DNA of 64,000 bases from Fomitopsis serialis. Its lineage: Eukaryota; Basidiomycota; Agaricomycetes; Polyporales; Fomitopsidaceae. The notes under the pieces were generated by a model that made no database searches, was not told the origin of the DNA, and saw nothing but the letters and a program-made list of their open reading frames with translations. Of the stretch, positions 45,757-57,545 are shown one piece after another (the first letter of the stretch is position 1; each line of letters starts with the position of its first letter). Made by a program: the position numbers and the translations under genes. The stretch is from positions 248,001 to 312,000 of the forward strand of contig NW_025954967.1 of NCBI RefSeq assembly GCF_022376445.1, written 5' to 3'.

Positions 45757-47995
45757 ATGTCTGTCAAGATCACGGGATTCGAGACGCACGGTATGTCCTG
45801 CTCCTGCTCCTGCTTAGACCAACTGGCACTCAAGCGACCGATGCACCAGACGTCCGCTTTCCGACCTCGCTCACGGGCGATGGTACGGACGCCATGAACA
45901 CGGACTGCGACTACTCCTCCGCATACGTCACCCTCAAGACCTCGTCCGCCCTCGTCGGGCACGGCATGACCTTCACCATTGGCCGCGGGAACGACATCGT
46001 CTGCATGGCCATCCAGGAACTCGCGCGCCGCCTCGTCGGCAAGGATGTCGAAGAGCTCTTCGCAAACATGGGAAAGACGTGGGAATATCTGTGCTCCGAC
46101 CCCCAACTGCGCTGGTGAGTTAAGGTTGCGTTAGGCTTCGCGAAGGAAGTTTGAGTGCACGGGACTGGACGTCTCCCGGGTGCGGAGTACCGTGTTGGTC
46201 ACGGTACGCACCAGTTGACCTTTCCGCCCCCACCTCTCTTCCAACCCTCTCGGACGCTGCAGAAGAGCAAGCCATTTGCACCGAACGCTGGTGTATTCCC
46301 GCGATCGGCGAACTGTGCACGCGGCTACTGAACCTTTGTCCATATACGCTGGCGTCGCTCCTTGGCATGCCCAATTCAAATGTGACTGCGTGCTGACCTC
46401 GATCTCTTCTCAGGATCGGCCCAGAAAAGGGTGTCATCCACATCGCGCTCGGCGCCGTCGACAATGCACTGTGGGATATGTACGCCCGCGCGCGGAACAA
46501 GCCGCTTTGGAAGCTCATTGTCGACATGACCCCCGTGAGTCCCTCTCGTAATCTCTCTCTGTTGTCGCGATCCACATGCGAGACACTTCGGGAGGCCTTG
46601 GGGTGCTTGTTCCGCATAGTCGGCGCTCCGAGATGAAGGGACCCCGGCTGTCCGGAACGGGGTGCTGCCTGCATTGACGTCGGGCAATCGAGCCTGCTTT
46701 GCGTGTGAATGTGATTGTCCGCGTCAACGAGATTGGATCGCCCCGACAAAGGTGCGCAATCTGGGGGATAATGCACCTCAACAGCGGATCCGTCCTCCCC
46801 GGGAGCCGCGACAGCGAGACAGAATGAATTGAGACTGATCTTGGACATTTGTTCACAGGAAGAGCTCGTCTCCGCAACGGCCTTCCGCTACATCACCGAC
46901 GCGATCACGCCCACGGAGGCGCTCGCCATGCTGAAAGCCAAGGCGGGCACCAAGGATGAGCGCGAGGCGACGGTGCGCGAGCGGGGCTATCCTGCATATG
47001 TGACCAGCGCGGGCTGGCTCGGGTACAGCGACGAGAAGGTCGCGCGGCTGACGCGCGAGGCGGTCGCGCAGGGCTTCAACCACTTCAAGATGAAGGTCGG
47101 CGCGGACCGCGACTCGGACCTGCGGAGGGGCAAGATCATCAGGAGTATCATCGACGACCCGCAGTACGGGACGCCGCGCGACCCGGAGGGCCCGGACTTG
47201 AAGGGGAAGAACGCGGGGCCGACGGGGAGCGTACTCATGATCGATGCGAACCAGGTGTGGGACGTCCCACAAGCGATCGACTACGTGAAGAGTTTGGAGG
47301 AGATCAAGCCTTGGTGAGCGAGACTGTCTTTCCGGCGCACCACCAAGCTGAGCGAGGGCAGGTTCATCGAGGAGCCTACGGCGCCCGACGACATCCTCGG
47401 CCATGCCGCCATCCGGAAGGCGCTGAAGCCCCACGGGATCGGCGTCGCGACGGGCGAGCACGCGCACAACCGCATAGTCTTCAAGCAGCTCCTGCAAGCC
47501 GGGGCGATTGATGTCTGCCAGATCGACTCCTGTCGCCTTGCAGGCGTGAGCGAGGTCCTCAGCGTCCTGCTCATGGCAGCGAAGTTCGGCGTGACGGTGT
47601 GCCCGCATGCGGGCGGTGTCGGTCTCTGCGAGTATGTCATCCACCTGAGGTCAGTCCAGTTTCCGTTATGTGGGGGCGATACTGGTGCTGACGGTTCGGC
47701 GTGTGTAGCTTGATCGACTACATCGCCATCTCGGGGTCGATGGAGCGCAACGTGCTCGAGTTTGTGGACCACTTGCACGAACACTTCCTCTACCCTTGCT
47801 CGATCAACAAGAACGGGCGGTACAACGTGCCGAGCAATGCTGCTGAGGGTTACAGGTAGGTCTTCCGTGATGACGGCGGATAGGACAGTGGCTGACGAGG
47901 ACCTCGATAGCATCGAGATGCACAAGTCGAGCATCGCGGAGTTTGAGTGGCCGCACGGGTCGTATTGGGTGAACTCTCCGAAGAAGGCGCAGTAG
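45757..47995 (+). CDS. L-fuconate dehydratase (enolase superfamily, ENOSF1-like)
   Basis: Seven exons: 45757-45790, 45850-46114, 46414-46534, 46859-47313, 47362-47649, 47709-47855, 47911-47995; 464 aa. Removes water from sugar acids such as L-fuconate to give 2-keto-3-deoxy acids. N-terminal cap: [48 protein letters not shown]. The barrel carries the catalytic Lys block HFKMKVGAD, metal ligands in [15 protein letters not shown] and GVATGEH, and the catalytic His in [14 protein letters not shown], in the order seen in human ENOSF1. All residues are present, so it should be active. Introns 2 (299 nt) and 3 (324 nt) are unusually long for this window. A partial copy including intron 3 sits at 54520-55010. 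Confidence 0.93.
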
Positions 47996-48099
47996 CTAGC
48001 TCGAAGTTGCATCGCGATAGGGTTGGTCGAGAAGTAACACACTGTTGTAATGGAATGGGGAACCATTGCTGTATCATCACGATGGTCATGGCACCCCGA

Positions 48100-49740
48100 G
48101 GGATGAGACGGAGAGGCAGCAAGGACAATGACCTTCAAAGCTCACACATAGGGTCCTCTGCTGATAAATTTGATATTCAGAGAAGAAGACAAGTTCCATA
48201 GACATAGATTAATGTTCTCTACAAATTCAAGATAGATTGCCTAGCATTACCTGCTAACCTTGGGTAATGTGGATTCACCGTGTCTATAATGTGGTCCATG
48301 ATTGGTGCCTGACATATCTTCCAAAGCTAAATCTGATACATAACTCCTCTGGTTCCTCAAGGATTCCCTCGCATTAAACCTGTGCATGTCCATATGTCAA
48401 CAACAACTCCATTCTCTGCACTGATACACCTACATTGCAAACAAAGAATTCACATATGCTATGTAGAAGAGGCCTGTGTCAGTTGATGCATATCATTATA
48501 AGATCATTTACACTGACCCTTACTCCCAGGGAAGTGAAATACTGCCCAAACTTGTACAGCATTGGGGAGGGAGATGTACTGTGGACAGACAATGAGATGT
48601 GGCATGTCAAATACACAATGCATGTGGAAACATACTGTGATGAATTGAACTGTTTGCAACACCCTTTCAATTTCACAAATCAATAACTATAGTTGAAAGA
48701 GTTCATGGACAACATACATGGTCAGGATAGCCCTATTGACAATGTACATGGTGAGCTTTCTTATGAGAGCCCCAGTGCTAAAAAATAGTCATGATGCAGG
48801 GATAAATCAGTCATTGTAACCCACTTACCTTCTGAACCCAGTGTTCTGATTTCTCAGGATCAGAGTGAGACACATGGTAATGTATATGTCAGTGACTGAT
48901 GCCACTATGGTTTGCAAGGCAACATAAGGCTAAGAAACTGTCAGGCAAACTGTGAGACACTTGGGCTATCACAATGCACAAACCTTCATATAATTAAAGG
49001 CACCTGGAATTTGGCGATGAATAGATCTGTACACATGATGAGTTTAGAGTATATGACTCATGGAAATCAATACACACCCTAGGTAAACACATACTGATGG
49101 ATAAAGGCAATAAGACTGAGAGTTCAAGACCAAGTGGTAGCAAGAACCTTACCAAGAGCACCAGCTACCCAAGGCAAACATTCATCAGCTAACAGAGAAA
49201 AGATGCACCTGAGCATACATAACTCACCAAATGACAATAAAGCCAGGGAGAGCTAACATGAATTAGTATCCAAATTCAAACTGAACAGGCATAACAATAC
49301 TCACAGCTGTCAGTGTAAGTGGAATCTTGAATGTCTTCCCTTGGTGGACTGCTCTCCATGAGTTCAACAACAATGAAGAAGTAACATGGGCCATACATCT
49401 CCATATGTTAAAAATGTAGTGGCTGGTTCATCCATGAGATTACTTTGATAAACATGACATTGGTACATACCATTGTACAAGCAGCACAGTTATGGCCTAT
49501 TGCAGGGTGTCGAAGATATACACCAGTTGATCAAGAAACTGTACTTACTGCAAATGCATACTCAGCCTATGTCAATATTAATAATACCCTGTGCTAAGTC
49601 TTGTCAATACTTCCAGTCATCAAACTAGAACACACCATGAACACACTACAAGCATGGCACCCATCAGCAATCAAGTAAAGCTGAAGACAGATGTATATGT
49701 ACTTATCCAAATGGAGCAGAGCTAATGGCTGTCCATGAGA
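48100..49740. other. CpG-depleted, AT-rich block (decayed repeat?)
   Basis: About 1.6 kb with an abrupt change in composition. By eye I count about four CpG between 48121 and 49735, against roughly that many in each 60-bp line of the flanking DNA. TpG and CpA are very common, as expected from deamination of methylated CpG. No reading frame of note (the longest is 83 aa). No terminal repeats found. Probably a silenced, methylated transposon remnant; the element type cannot be told. Confidence 0.7.
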
Positions 49741-51233
49741 CGTGATCGTCTCTCCCCATAGAATCTATGGTACATGCAGTACATCAATACCATATAATGA
49801 GGTAGCACTGACGTCGCACTCACACTCAAGGCGAAGATAGTAGTAATCGTATCCAGCAGCCTGGGAGAGCGATTGATGAGGGGACAACCCACGTAGATTC
49901 CGTGATGAGCCTACCATAGGGTGGCAACCTATGTGTGATCAGTGTATGTGATGCGTCTTTCGCAGCCCGAAACAATACACGTACCCAACACTTCATGAGC
50001 AGGTTGTCATTCCGATACGTCTTGGCGTAGAACAGAACCTGCGAGCAGGTGACGCCAAAGAATCTATATTGGACAAGTCGAGTCTCAATTCAATCGGAGT
50101 GATAGGAAACAGTTGAATGCCACGTACACAAGGGAGATCACGATTCCGATATAGTAGCATCCCAGACTTGGATTCAAATCGAGTGCCGACATCACTGAAC
50201 AGGTGACGGAGACTCACGACGTCAAGGTCACAGATCTGCTCGCCCTGACCTACGGTCTCTTATACCGCGGAACTACGCGTAATTCGAGTACAAGAGTACG
50301 TCCGCATTGCAGCGGACTTGGAGCCAGAAGCCCCACAGCCTCCTGGAACGTTGTTGTGCGCGTGAGGATGATCATCCGGGCGCTGTTGGCGAAGCCTTCA
50401 TGATGAGTTTGTCCGACGACCCCGACTAGAGAACGTATCCGAGGTGACCTATCTATTGTGTTTGAGGATGTTGCTGATACGGAATGGCAGTCGACGCCGG
50501 GTGCCCTTGATTCATCTGCACTTCTCTAAAGCTTCGATTGTGGTTTCTGGACGTCTTTTACTAGTAGTAGTACGCGGTCCGTCAGCGCGTCAGCTCGGAG
50601 CCAGGCGACTCGCAACTGCCAGTGGAATCAGAGCACTTACACCATGGTGACAAATATCGCTGCGCTAGCTCTCAACATGAGTTTACGCTCCGAAATCAAG
50701 GTCACTTGGATTCGTGACGCACCTAATGCGAATGCCCCAGTGAGTGGAAGAGTGGAAGTTGACATCAAGTCGAGCTCGGTCGAACGCCGGGCCTGCACGT
50801 CGCAGCGCTGGCGCTCGCAGACTGAGACCCGCGCGGCGATGCTGACCAGATGCGTACACCTTGTTTCGACCTCAGCAACGGTATGATGGAAGCTCTCTCG
50901 CGAGCACGTTGGACCGCTCGGTATTCAATATTCAGTACTCAATACCTGCCATTTGCGTGACTCTAGCCACATCAAAAATATGATCCGCGCATGGATGATA
51001 CCTGCCTGCGAAGCCCCACGACCTCTGCGAGCACCGCCGAGAGCACGCCGCCGACTGAACGTCGCATCAAGCGTGTTGCCTACGCACACAGCAGAAGCGC
51101 TGCCTGATGCGATCGACGCCCATGCTCCGCACTTATCAACTTCCTTCGCGGCATGCGTTAGCCCCCACAACCCCGCCGCAGCGGCCGCTCATCGTTCTCT
51201 CTGATTCCTTCTTCCACCGTGTAACACCTCACA
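49741..51233. other. Spacer, no gene recognised
   Basis: Normal CpG content resumes at once at 49741. Only short frames. The right end includes the aldehyde dehydrogenase promoter. Confidence 0.5.
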
Positions 51234-53673
51234 ATGTCCTGTACACTGCAGTACACACCTATTGGAGATATACCCAGAGTACGCAACATTGATCATCATA
51301 GTGCTATCGTGACTAACCTTCGTCGTCAGATCCGAAATGAGCTAGGAGCCGTTTTCAACTCGGGAAGGACAAGGTCTATTGCGTACCGCAAGCAGCAGCT
51401 CCTGCAGTTATGCTACCTCATTGAGGATAACCAGGAGCGGATACGGCAGGCTATCTCCTCGGACCTTGGAAGGCCGCGAAATGAGACAGATTTGTAAGCT
51501 ATACTTCTACTCGTAAATTAGGTTTGCTGAAAAACACAAAGCCTCGAGTTGAGCGGGACTCTACTCGAGGTCAAGGACGCCTACGACAATGTCGAGAAAT
51601 GGTCTGCGCCACAAAAGTCACCGTTCTCTCTCCTATGGTTCTCGTTGTCTCCGGTAACAAGGAAGGAGCCAAAGGGCGTGGTGCTCATCATAAGCCCTTT
51701 CAACTACCCTTACTTTCTTACATTGACCCCTTTGGTATGTGCATTCTTCGCTGGCGCGGAGCACACGCTAATTGCCGTGTAGTCGGCTGCGATAGCAGCT
51801 GGGAACACAGTGATGCTCAAGCCCTCGGAGTTAACTCCTGCATCAGCCGCCTTGCTCGCTGAGCTTATCCCGAAGTACTTGGACCCCGAGCTGGTCCAGG
51901 TTGTCAATGGCGGCGTGCCTGAAACTACAAAGGTACCCGTCACCTGGCGGAAATGATGATATGATCTGAATGACGCGAAATCTGCAGATTCTGGAACTCC
52001 GTTTCAACCACAGTTGAGCGTGTTCTATACCAACTGGTGAATGGCGACTGAATCCGTTCATGAATTGGTAGTTCTCTACACAGGCAAGTAAACCTTGTTC
52101 ATCGGTCATATCCTTCTCTAAACATATCGCAGGCAATGGGCGTGTCGCGAAAATCATCTGTACGGCCGCAGCGCAGCACCTGACGCCAGTCACGCTTGAA
52201 GTATGTATGATATCTCGGCTACTGTGACACGGGTTGATCACTGAGAGCATGTTGACAGCTTGGAGGTCTGTTTTTTTACGGTTTCGTGATCTAAATTGCG
52301 ACGTCGACTTTGATCCAGGAAAGAGCCCGTGTGTGATAGACCCCAAGTGTAATGCCAAAATTGCGGCCAAGCGCATCATGTGGGGCAAGCTTGTTAACTG
52401 TGGACAGGTATGTATTCTCCCGTGAACGGACACCTTACAAGGCGCTGAAGGAGACGCGAAGGTGTGCCTGTCTCCCGATTATGTCTTGGTGCCGGAGTCG
52501 TTCCAAGACGAATTCGTCGAGGCTCTCCAAAACGCGTGCGTCTCCATTTTCTGTTACACAGCAATGCTCGACGACCGTTGCAGGTACCACGAGCTGCATC
52601 CTACTGACCCGAAGACGTCGGGCATGCTAGGCCGCATCGTCAACGAACGCCACGTCGAACGTCTCAAAGGCCTCCTAGACAACACCAACGGCACCATCGT
52701 CTTTGGTGGGGAAGTCGACAAAGAGGCCAGATACGTCGCACCGAGTCTCATCAGAGACGTGAAGCGCGATGATTCGCTCATGAGCGAGTGAGTCGGCTGC
52801 GGTGATTGTGGTCAGGATCCAATTGACTGACGACGACGTGGTTCATAGGGAGATATTCGGCCCGCTGCTCCCCGTCGTGCCTGTCAAGGACGTCGATGAG
52901 GCAATCGCCGTCATAAATAGCATGTGAGCTTTGAGAAAGCCGATCCGATGAGTATAGTACTCACAGTACACCAGGGACGAAGCACTGAATATCTATGTCT
53001 TCACGAGCGAGAAGAAGTTCAAGAGCAAAGGTACGAGTGAATGTCGTCTGCGCGAAGCTATCGACTTACTATGCTTTACTATCAGTCATGGATAACACCC
53101 GGAGTGGAACGGTATCCGCAAACGACACCATTTTGCACGTCATGGGTTCGTCTCGCATGCATTCAGCCCAATTCAGGATCTTTAGCTCACTCGTCTCGTA
53201 GCTAACGATGCACCCTTCGGAGGATTCGGTGCTAGTGGTTGTGAGTATCACAGAGCCTGGTGCATTCAGCGATGAAACTCAGTCAACCTAGACGGCTACT
53301 CGACTGGGAAAGCGGCGTTTGACGAATTCACGCACTTCAGGTGCACTGTCGATAACCCCAACTGGTACGACCTGTTCCGCATGTCACCGCTGCAATCGAG
53401 ACTGACATTTTCTACAGGGTCGAGTATACTGCCATGTCGGCACGGTACACGCCCTACAATGTGAGTCTATTCCGGGTTTAACTGCCAAGAATCGTCAATA
53501 ACTCTGTATCTGCGGACGGGCAGTCTGCTTCGTTGCAGCGCTTAGTAAAGTTCTTACACCCGCGCCTTCCGCCGCGGAACGGAGGAACGTCAGCCATGAC
53601 CAAGCTCTGGTACGTGCTCGGGGTGGCCGTCGCCGGAGCGGCATGTACGTCACTGGCTGTCCTGTTCCTCTAG
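51234..53673 (+). CDS. Aldehyde dehydrogenase, class 3 type, C-terminal membrane anchor
   Basis: 508 aa from 18 exons: 51234-51278, 51330-51493, 51542-51734, 51783-51932, 51988-52012, 52072-52083, 52133-52200, 52259-52265, 52319-52407, 52462-52535, 52584-52787, 52849-52923, 52975-53030, 53086-53145, 53202-53240, 53292-53364, 53418-53460, 53524-53673. Every join keeps the frame. Family blocks: [58 protein letters not shown] (catalytic Glu), NCGQVCLSPDY (catalytic Cys), [10 protein letters not shown] and [17 protein letters not shown]. The end [22 protein letters not shown] is a tail anchor, as in fatty-aldehyde dehydrogenases (ALDH3A2, yeast Hfd1), which sit on ER, lipid-droplet or mitochondrial membranes. 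Exons 6 (12 nt) and 8 (7 nt) are microexons; intron 6 has a GC donor. Introns 1 (51 nt) and 10 (48 nt) are stop-free multiples of three. Confidence 0.93.
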
Positions 53674-54519
53674 CGGGTGAGTCAGTGTTCTTTCAATCTC
53701 AAGTTGTTCCCGGGTCGGTTACACAGTCGAATTGAGTAAAGATCAATGGCTTGCACTTTTGTAAGCTCGACACCTCAGCATGTCCAGTCGCACAGACCAC
53801 CGTGCACCAGGTTGAGTACGAGCGTTTGTAGTGTGCTATATTGTACTACATAATTACTATGTTCATTACTAACGTAGAAGCTGCTTCCAACGAGTCTCTC
53901 AGACGCAACAGCCTGTTGTATCCACGCCGTTATCTGCTTGAAGTAGGGTACATTCGTCCTCCGGCTCCTGTCACACAACTATCACGCACTCGCAGTGCGT
54001 CGGGTCTGGCTCGGGTCTGGGTCTCTATTCCCCCCCTCCATATTCTATTTCCGCTGTGCATCGCGTGAACAGTCTGCGCTGTGCCGCTAGTGACGATGCA
54101 TGTCGACGTCCGCGACATACCGGCGAACATGCACAGGAGTGCTTGAACCTGAGAATCGGGCGAAATGAAGATGCCCGCAAGTTTCCATGAATCATGTATC
54201 GGGCCCCGAAAATGGGATGCATGTCAATCGACTGCCGATGCCGGCGTATGGAGTGGCTGGAACACATACTAGTGTATGGCAGGGTCCTGTCTACCAATGG
54301 CGACGCGATCAACAAGTCACCTGCGTTGTCCAGCCTGACTTTCTCCGTGTTCGCGTCCGAAGATACGACTTGGAGAGTACAAGGTGGTCTTCGTGTCTCT
54401 GCAAACCATCATGAACCAGCAGCCAAGATGGAAGATGGTTGGGAATGCAGTTCACAGAACGAGAATCCGCCTGCTCAGGTCAAGGCGCGGTCCGTTGTCC
54501 TATGTATGTAGTAGTCGTC
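53674..54519. other. Spacer, no gene recognised
   Basis: 3' flank of the aldehyde dehydrogenase and unrecognised sequence. A 105-aa frame at 54194-54511 has no motif. Confidence 0.45.
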
Positions 54520-55010
54520 GAGCTCAATCGAGCGTGCTTCGCGTGCGAGTGTGATTGTCCCAGATCTGCGTCCACGGGATTGGATCGCCCGACAAAGAAG
54601 AGCAGACTGGGGGAGGATGCACCTCAGCAGGGGATGCGTCCTCTCCGGGGGTTGCGAGAGTGAATCGTGGGCAAGCACGGACCGGGACTGACCTCATCGA
54701 CAGGAAGAGACCCCTGCTCTATCAACAAGAACGGGTGGTACAGCGTGCAGAGCAACCCCCGCTGAGGGCTACAGATATGTCGTCCATGGTGACGGCAGAT
54801 AGGACAGCAGCTGACGAGGACCACGATAGCATCGAATGCACGAGTCGAGTATCGCGGAATATCAATGGCCGCACGGGTCGCATTGGGTGAACTCTCCGAA
54901 GAAAGCCCGGTAGCTAGCTCGAGGGTGGTATCGCGCCAGTATTGGTCGGGAAGTAAACACAGCTGTAATGGGGTAGTCAAACCATCGCTGTATGAGTACA
55001 ACGGTCATTG
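54520..55010 (+). pseudogene. Internally deleted copy of the L-fuconate dehydratase gene
   Basis: Similar by eye to 46680-46866 (most of intron 3 and the first bases of exon 4, ending AGGAAGAG) joined directly to 47790-48090 (end of exon 6, intron 6, exon 7, stop and 3' flank). Shared words include GAGTGTGATTGTCC, GGGATTGGATCGCCC, TCAACAAGAACGGG, TGGGTGAACTCTCCGAAGAA and the TAGCTAGCTCGA after the stop. About 920 bp holding the catalytic core are missing. Intron sequence is kept, so this is a DNA-level duplication. Confidence 0.85.
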
Positions 55011-55257
55011 CGTCTCATAACGATGAGAACACACCTATTAGTTGGGCTTGACAGATCAGTCTAGGCGATGTCGTCGATGCCACTGGACTTGATATGCCCG
55101 GTTTCGACGGAGTCAGTGTAGCACACTGGGACTGCAATACCCACGCCGTGCGCTTAGTCCAGAGTCAACCGCATGAGATCACTAACGCTACAAGCAGGAA
55201 CACAGCAGAGTAGACACGAACAGAGATGCCAGAATAGATACGACACGAGCGCAACGC
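55011..55257. other. Short spacer
   Basis: Between the pseudogene and the stop of AC19. Nothing recognised. Confidence 0.5.
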
Positions 55258-56233
55258 TCAGCTCTTTTCGTCCCACTGCTCATACCGATCTTCCCGGAGG
55301 CTCTTTTGGTACGCCTCGTCGATGGTAATGCAGACGTCGTCAAGGTCGGACAGTGCCTGGAGAAGGGCTTCGAGAGAGGAGAGGTTGTCTGGGAGACGGA
55401 TGGGACGTTCAGACCGCCAAACAACAGCCAAAGGTTGCGAGAACAATACGCACCGTACATCTGGATACGCATGTGGATGTGATTTTCTGAAGGGTGAGGG
55501 ACGCTGTGAGCAAGTGAGTTAGCGTCCGCGTCGACAAGTCATTCAGGACGAAAGCAGAGAGAAGGGGAAAGTGCTCGCTATGGCGACTGTCTCGAACAAT
55601 GACTTCGAAGACTCAACGGAGATGGCTCGCACGACCGCTCTTCAAAGCGGGATCGACGCTTGGACGTGACTCAAAGCGTCGCATTAGGTGTGAGATGGGA
55701 GGGTCGCGGTGGCTGAGACGCAATCAGGAGCAGTCCTGAAACTGCCGCATTGTTTACGAACAATAGCCATACCCTCGCACAACCGAGTCCTGTGTGCGCC
55801 GACTGCCATCCATCACGCTTTGACGGCTCGAAACATGTCTCCAAGATTTGTGCAATGTAACGGAGTGACAATGCTTACCTGTATCCGCAAAATTCGACCT
55901 TGGGACTTTTCGTCCGGGATCAAAGCAAGCGCGAGCGGTCAAGTCAGTGCAAATCTCGACGCCGCCAAAGCGCTTGTGAGACGCACTTCTTCATGAGCAT
56001 CCACCGAAGCGCATTCCCAAGCGTGTGTGACTCGTCATGGATCTGGTACGTCGCCGCCGACAAGTCGGACGCAACCGCAGTCTTGAGCTGAGCGTCCGGG
56101 CGAGGAGGGAGTGCCAGAAAAGGAAAATACGAGGCAATGGAAGGGCCACGAGTATCGCAACGACGGTCAACAGAGCACGGAGACCGAGACAATGCAGGCT
56201 CACGATTTGGATCTTGGGTGTTGTGTCTGCCAT
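55258..56233 (-). CDS. RPC19: RNA polymerase I and III common subunit AC19 (RPAC2)
   Basis: Five minus-strand exons: 56204-56233, 55987-56087, 55879-55905, 55454-55503, 55258-55388; 112 aa, close to the family's usual size (yeast 142). Core assembly subunit that pairs with AC40 in Pol I and Pol III, equivalent to bacterial alpha. Seen: [62 protein letters not shown], the signature of this family, then SLEALLQALSDLDDVC. Exon 3 is just 27 nt. The intron between exons 3 and 4 is 375 nt, against 65 and 81-116 nt for the others. N-terminus shorter than in yeast. Confidence is high because the joined exons reproduce the conserved core exactly. Confidence 0.93.
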
Positions 56234-56677
56234 TTCCCCTCGGCGACGAACCGTTCACGGACAAAAGCAGGAAGAACGCGCCCGTGGGAACCAAAGCGAG
56301 CGTCTGTTTGGCGGTCAATTTGATCCCGCATTATTCTCCAGTCTCCGCTTGTCCTCATCCCACCTACATCCCGTCTCCTGCGCTCTGAGTGTCGATCGTG
56401 AAGGTCAGTAACTATGCGACGTCTGCATCAGTTGCAGCTCTACGGGCCTCCTTGCGACAAAGCCACAGGAGGATCTCTTTACGCAAACAAGGAGATACAA
56501 ACTCCGACGGCGACACCCCACAGGCGCCCACAACGCGCCTGTGGCTATTGTGCTTGTTTGGGGAGAATGGGAACAAAGGCAGGTGTGGTAAGCGATCTGC
56601 ATTGAAGGCAGATTTCGGTCGCATGGCTTGGCGACGTGACAATGTCGCTCGAGATACTGCTACAGAGCGAGCTAGCC

Positions 56678-56683
56678 TATAAA
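56678..56683 (+). promoter_or_regulatory. TATA box candidate
   Basis: TATAAA followed by a pyrimidine-rich stretch, about 230 bp before the 56911 start codon. A second TATAAG lies at about 56774. Confidence 0.5.
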
Positions 56684-56910
56684 GGCTCCCCCGGCCGTGC
56701 CTCCGGTCCCTCCATCCGCACTGCCTCCTGTCCGCTCCAAGAACCGCCCGATACCCCCACACATCTAGACGGATATAAGGCAGGCCTTTGGTACCCCGGT
56801 GGTCCATCAAGAATCTCCTTCTTCTTACTTCTCGCTGCACCCTCTCGTGTCGCCTCCGTTAAGTCTCGCACATCACACCGTCCTTCCAACACATCATACC
56901 CCTTGTATCA

Positions 56911-57545
56911 ATGGCCAACTTCACGCCGACCCGCGACACCCGCCCTTCTCTGCCTCCGCTGCGCTCCCTCGGGCTTCCATACCCCATTGTGCGCGCAGAG
57001 CAGTCTCCTAATGACTCTTACGACTCCGATGACCATCTCGTATGTCCTTCTTCACTCGCATCACGTGAACATACTCTTATGTCGACTTCTCCCAGTCTTC
57101 TGAGGCCGTACAGCCCTATTCCACCCGGGCCTGGGCCCGCGGACGCCAGTCCTCAGTCTCTTCCACGACATCATCGTGCACCGCACCGTCACGCTCCGGC
57201 TCGCCATCTGACACACGGGCCCTCGCGCCGTCCCCCGAGGGATTTACGCTCTTCCTCACGACGATGGACATGGCGGACGCCCTGATAGTCGTTCCCCAAA
57301 TCCCACCCGTTCCCCAGCTCCCCAGTCCGCCACCGACGCCGACGTCCACGACTTCGTCCGCGCCGCGCCCGAGCCGGACAATCAAGCCGCTTCTCATCAC
57401 GGGCCCCCTGGTTCATCACTTCAAGCAGAACCACACGCGCATCTCGCAGGTTGCTCGTATGCACCCGTATCGCTTGGTCCCCAAGATGCCTGGCTCCCGC
57501 CGTCCGTCTACATCGCACCCTTCAATCACGACCAGTCGCCCATAG
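56911..57545 (+). CDS. Small hypothetical protein, Ser/Pro-rich
   Basis: Two exons, 56911-57039 and 57096-57545; 192 aa. N-terminus MANFTPTRDTRPSLPPLRSLGLPYP, then an acidic DSYDSDDHL. A Ser-rich stretch follows, then APSPEGFTLFLTTMDMADALIVVPQIPPVPQLP, and a basic C-terminal part (LITGPLVHHFKQNHTRISQVARMHPYRLVP, PGSRRPS). I do not recognise a domain. The LPPLRSL opening is common in small agaricomycete proteins of unknown role. The promoter has TATAAA at 56678 and pyrimidine-rich leader sequence, typical of an expressed gene. Confidence 0.65.
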
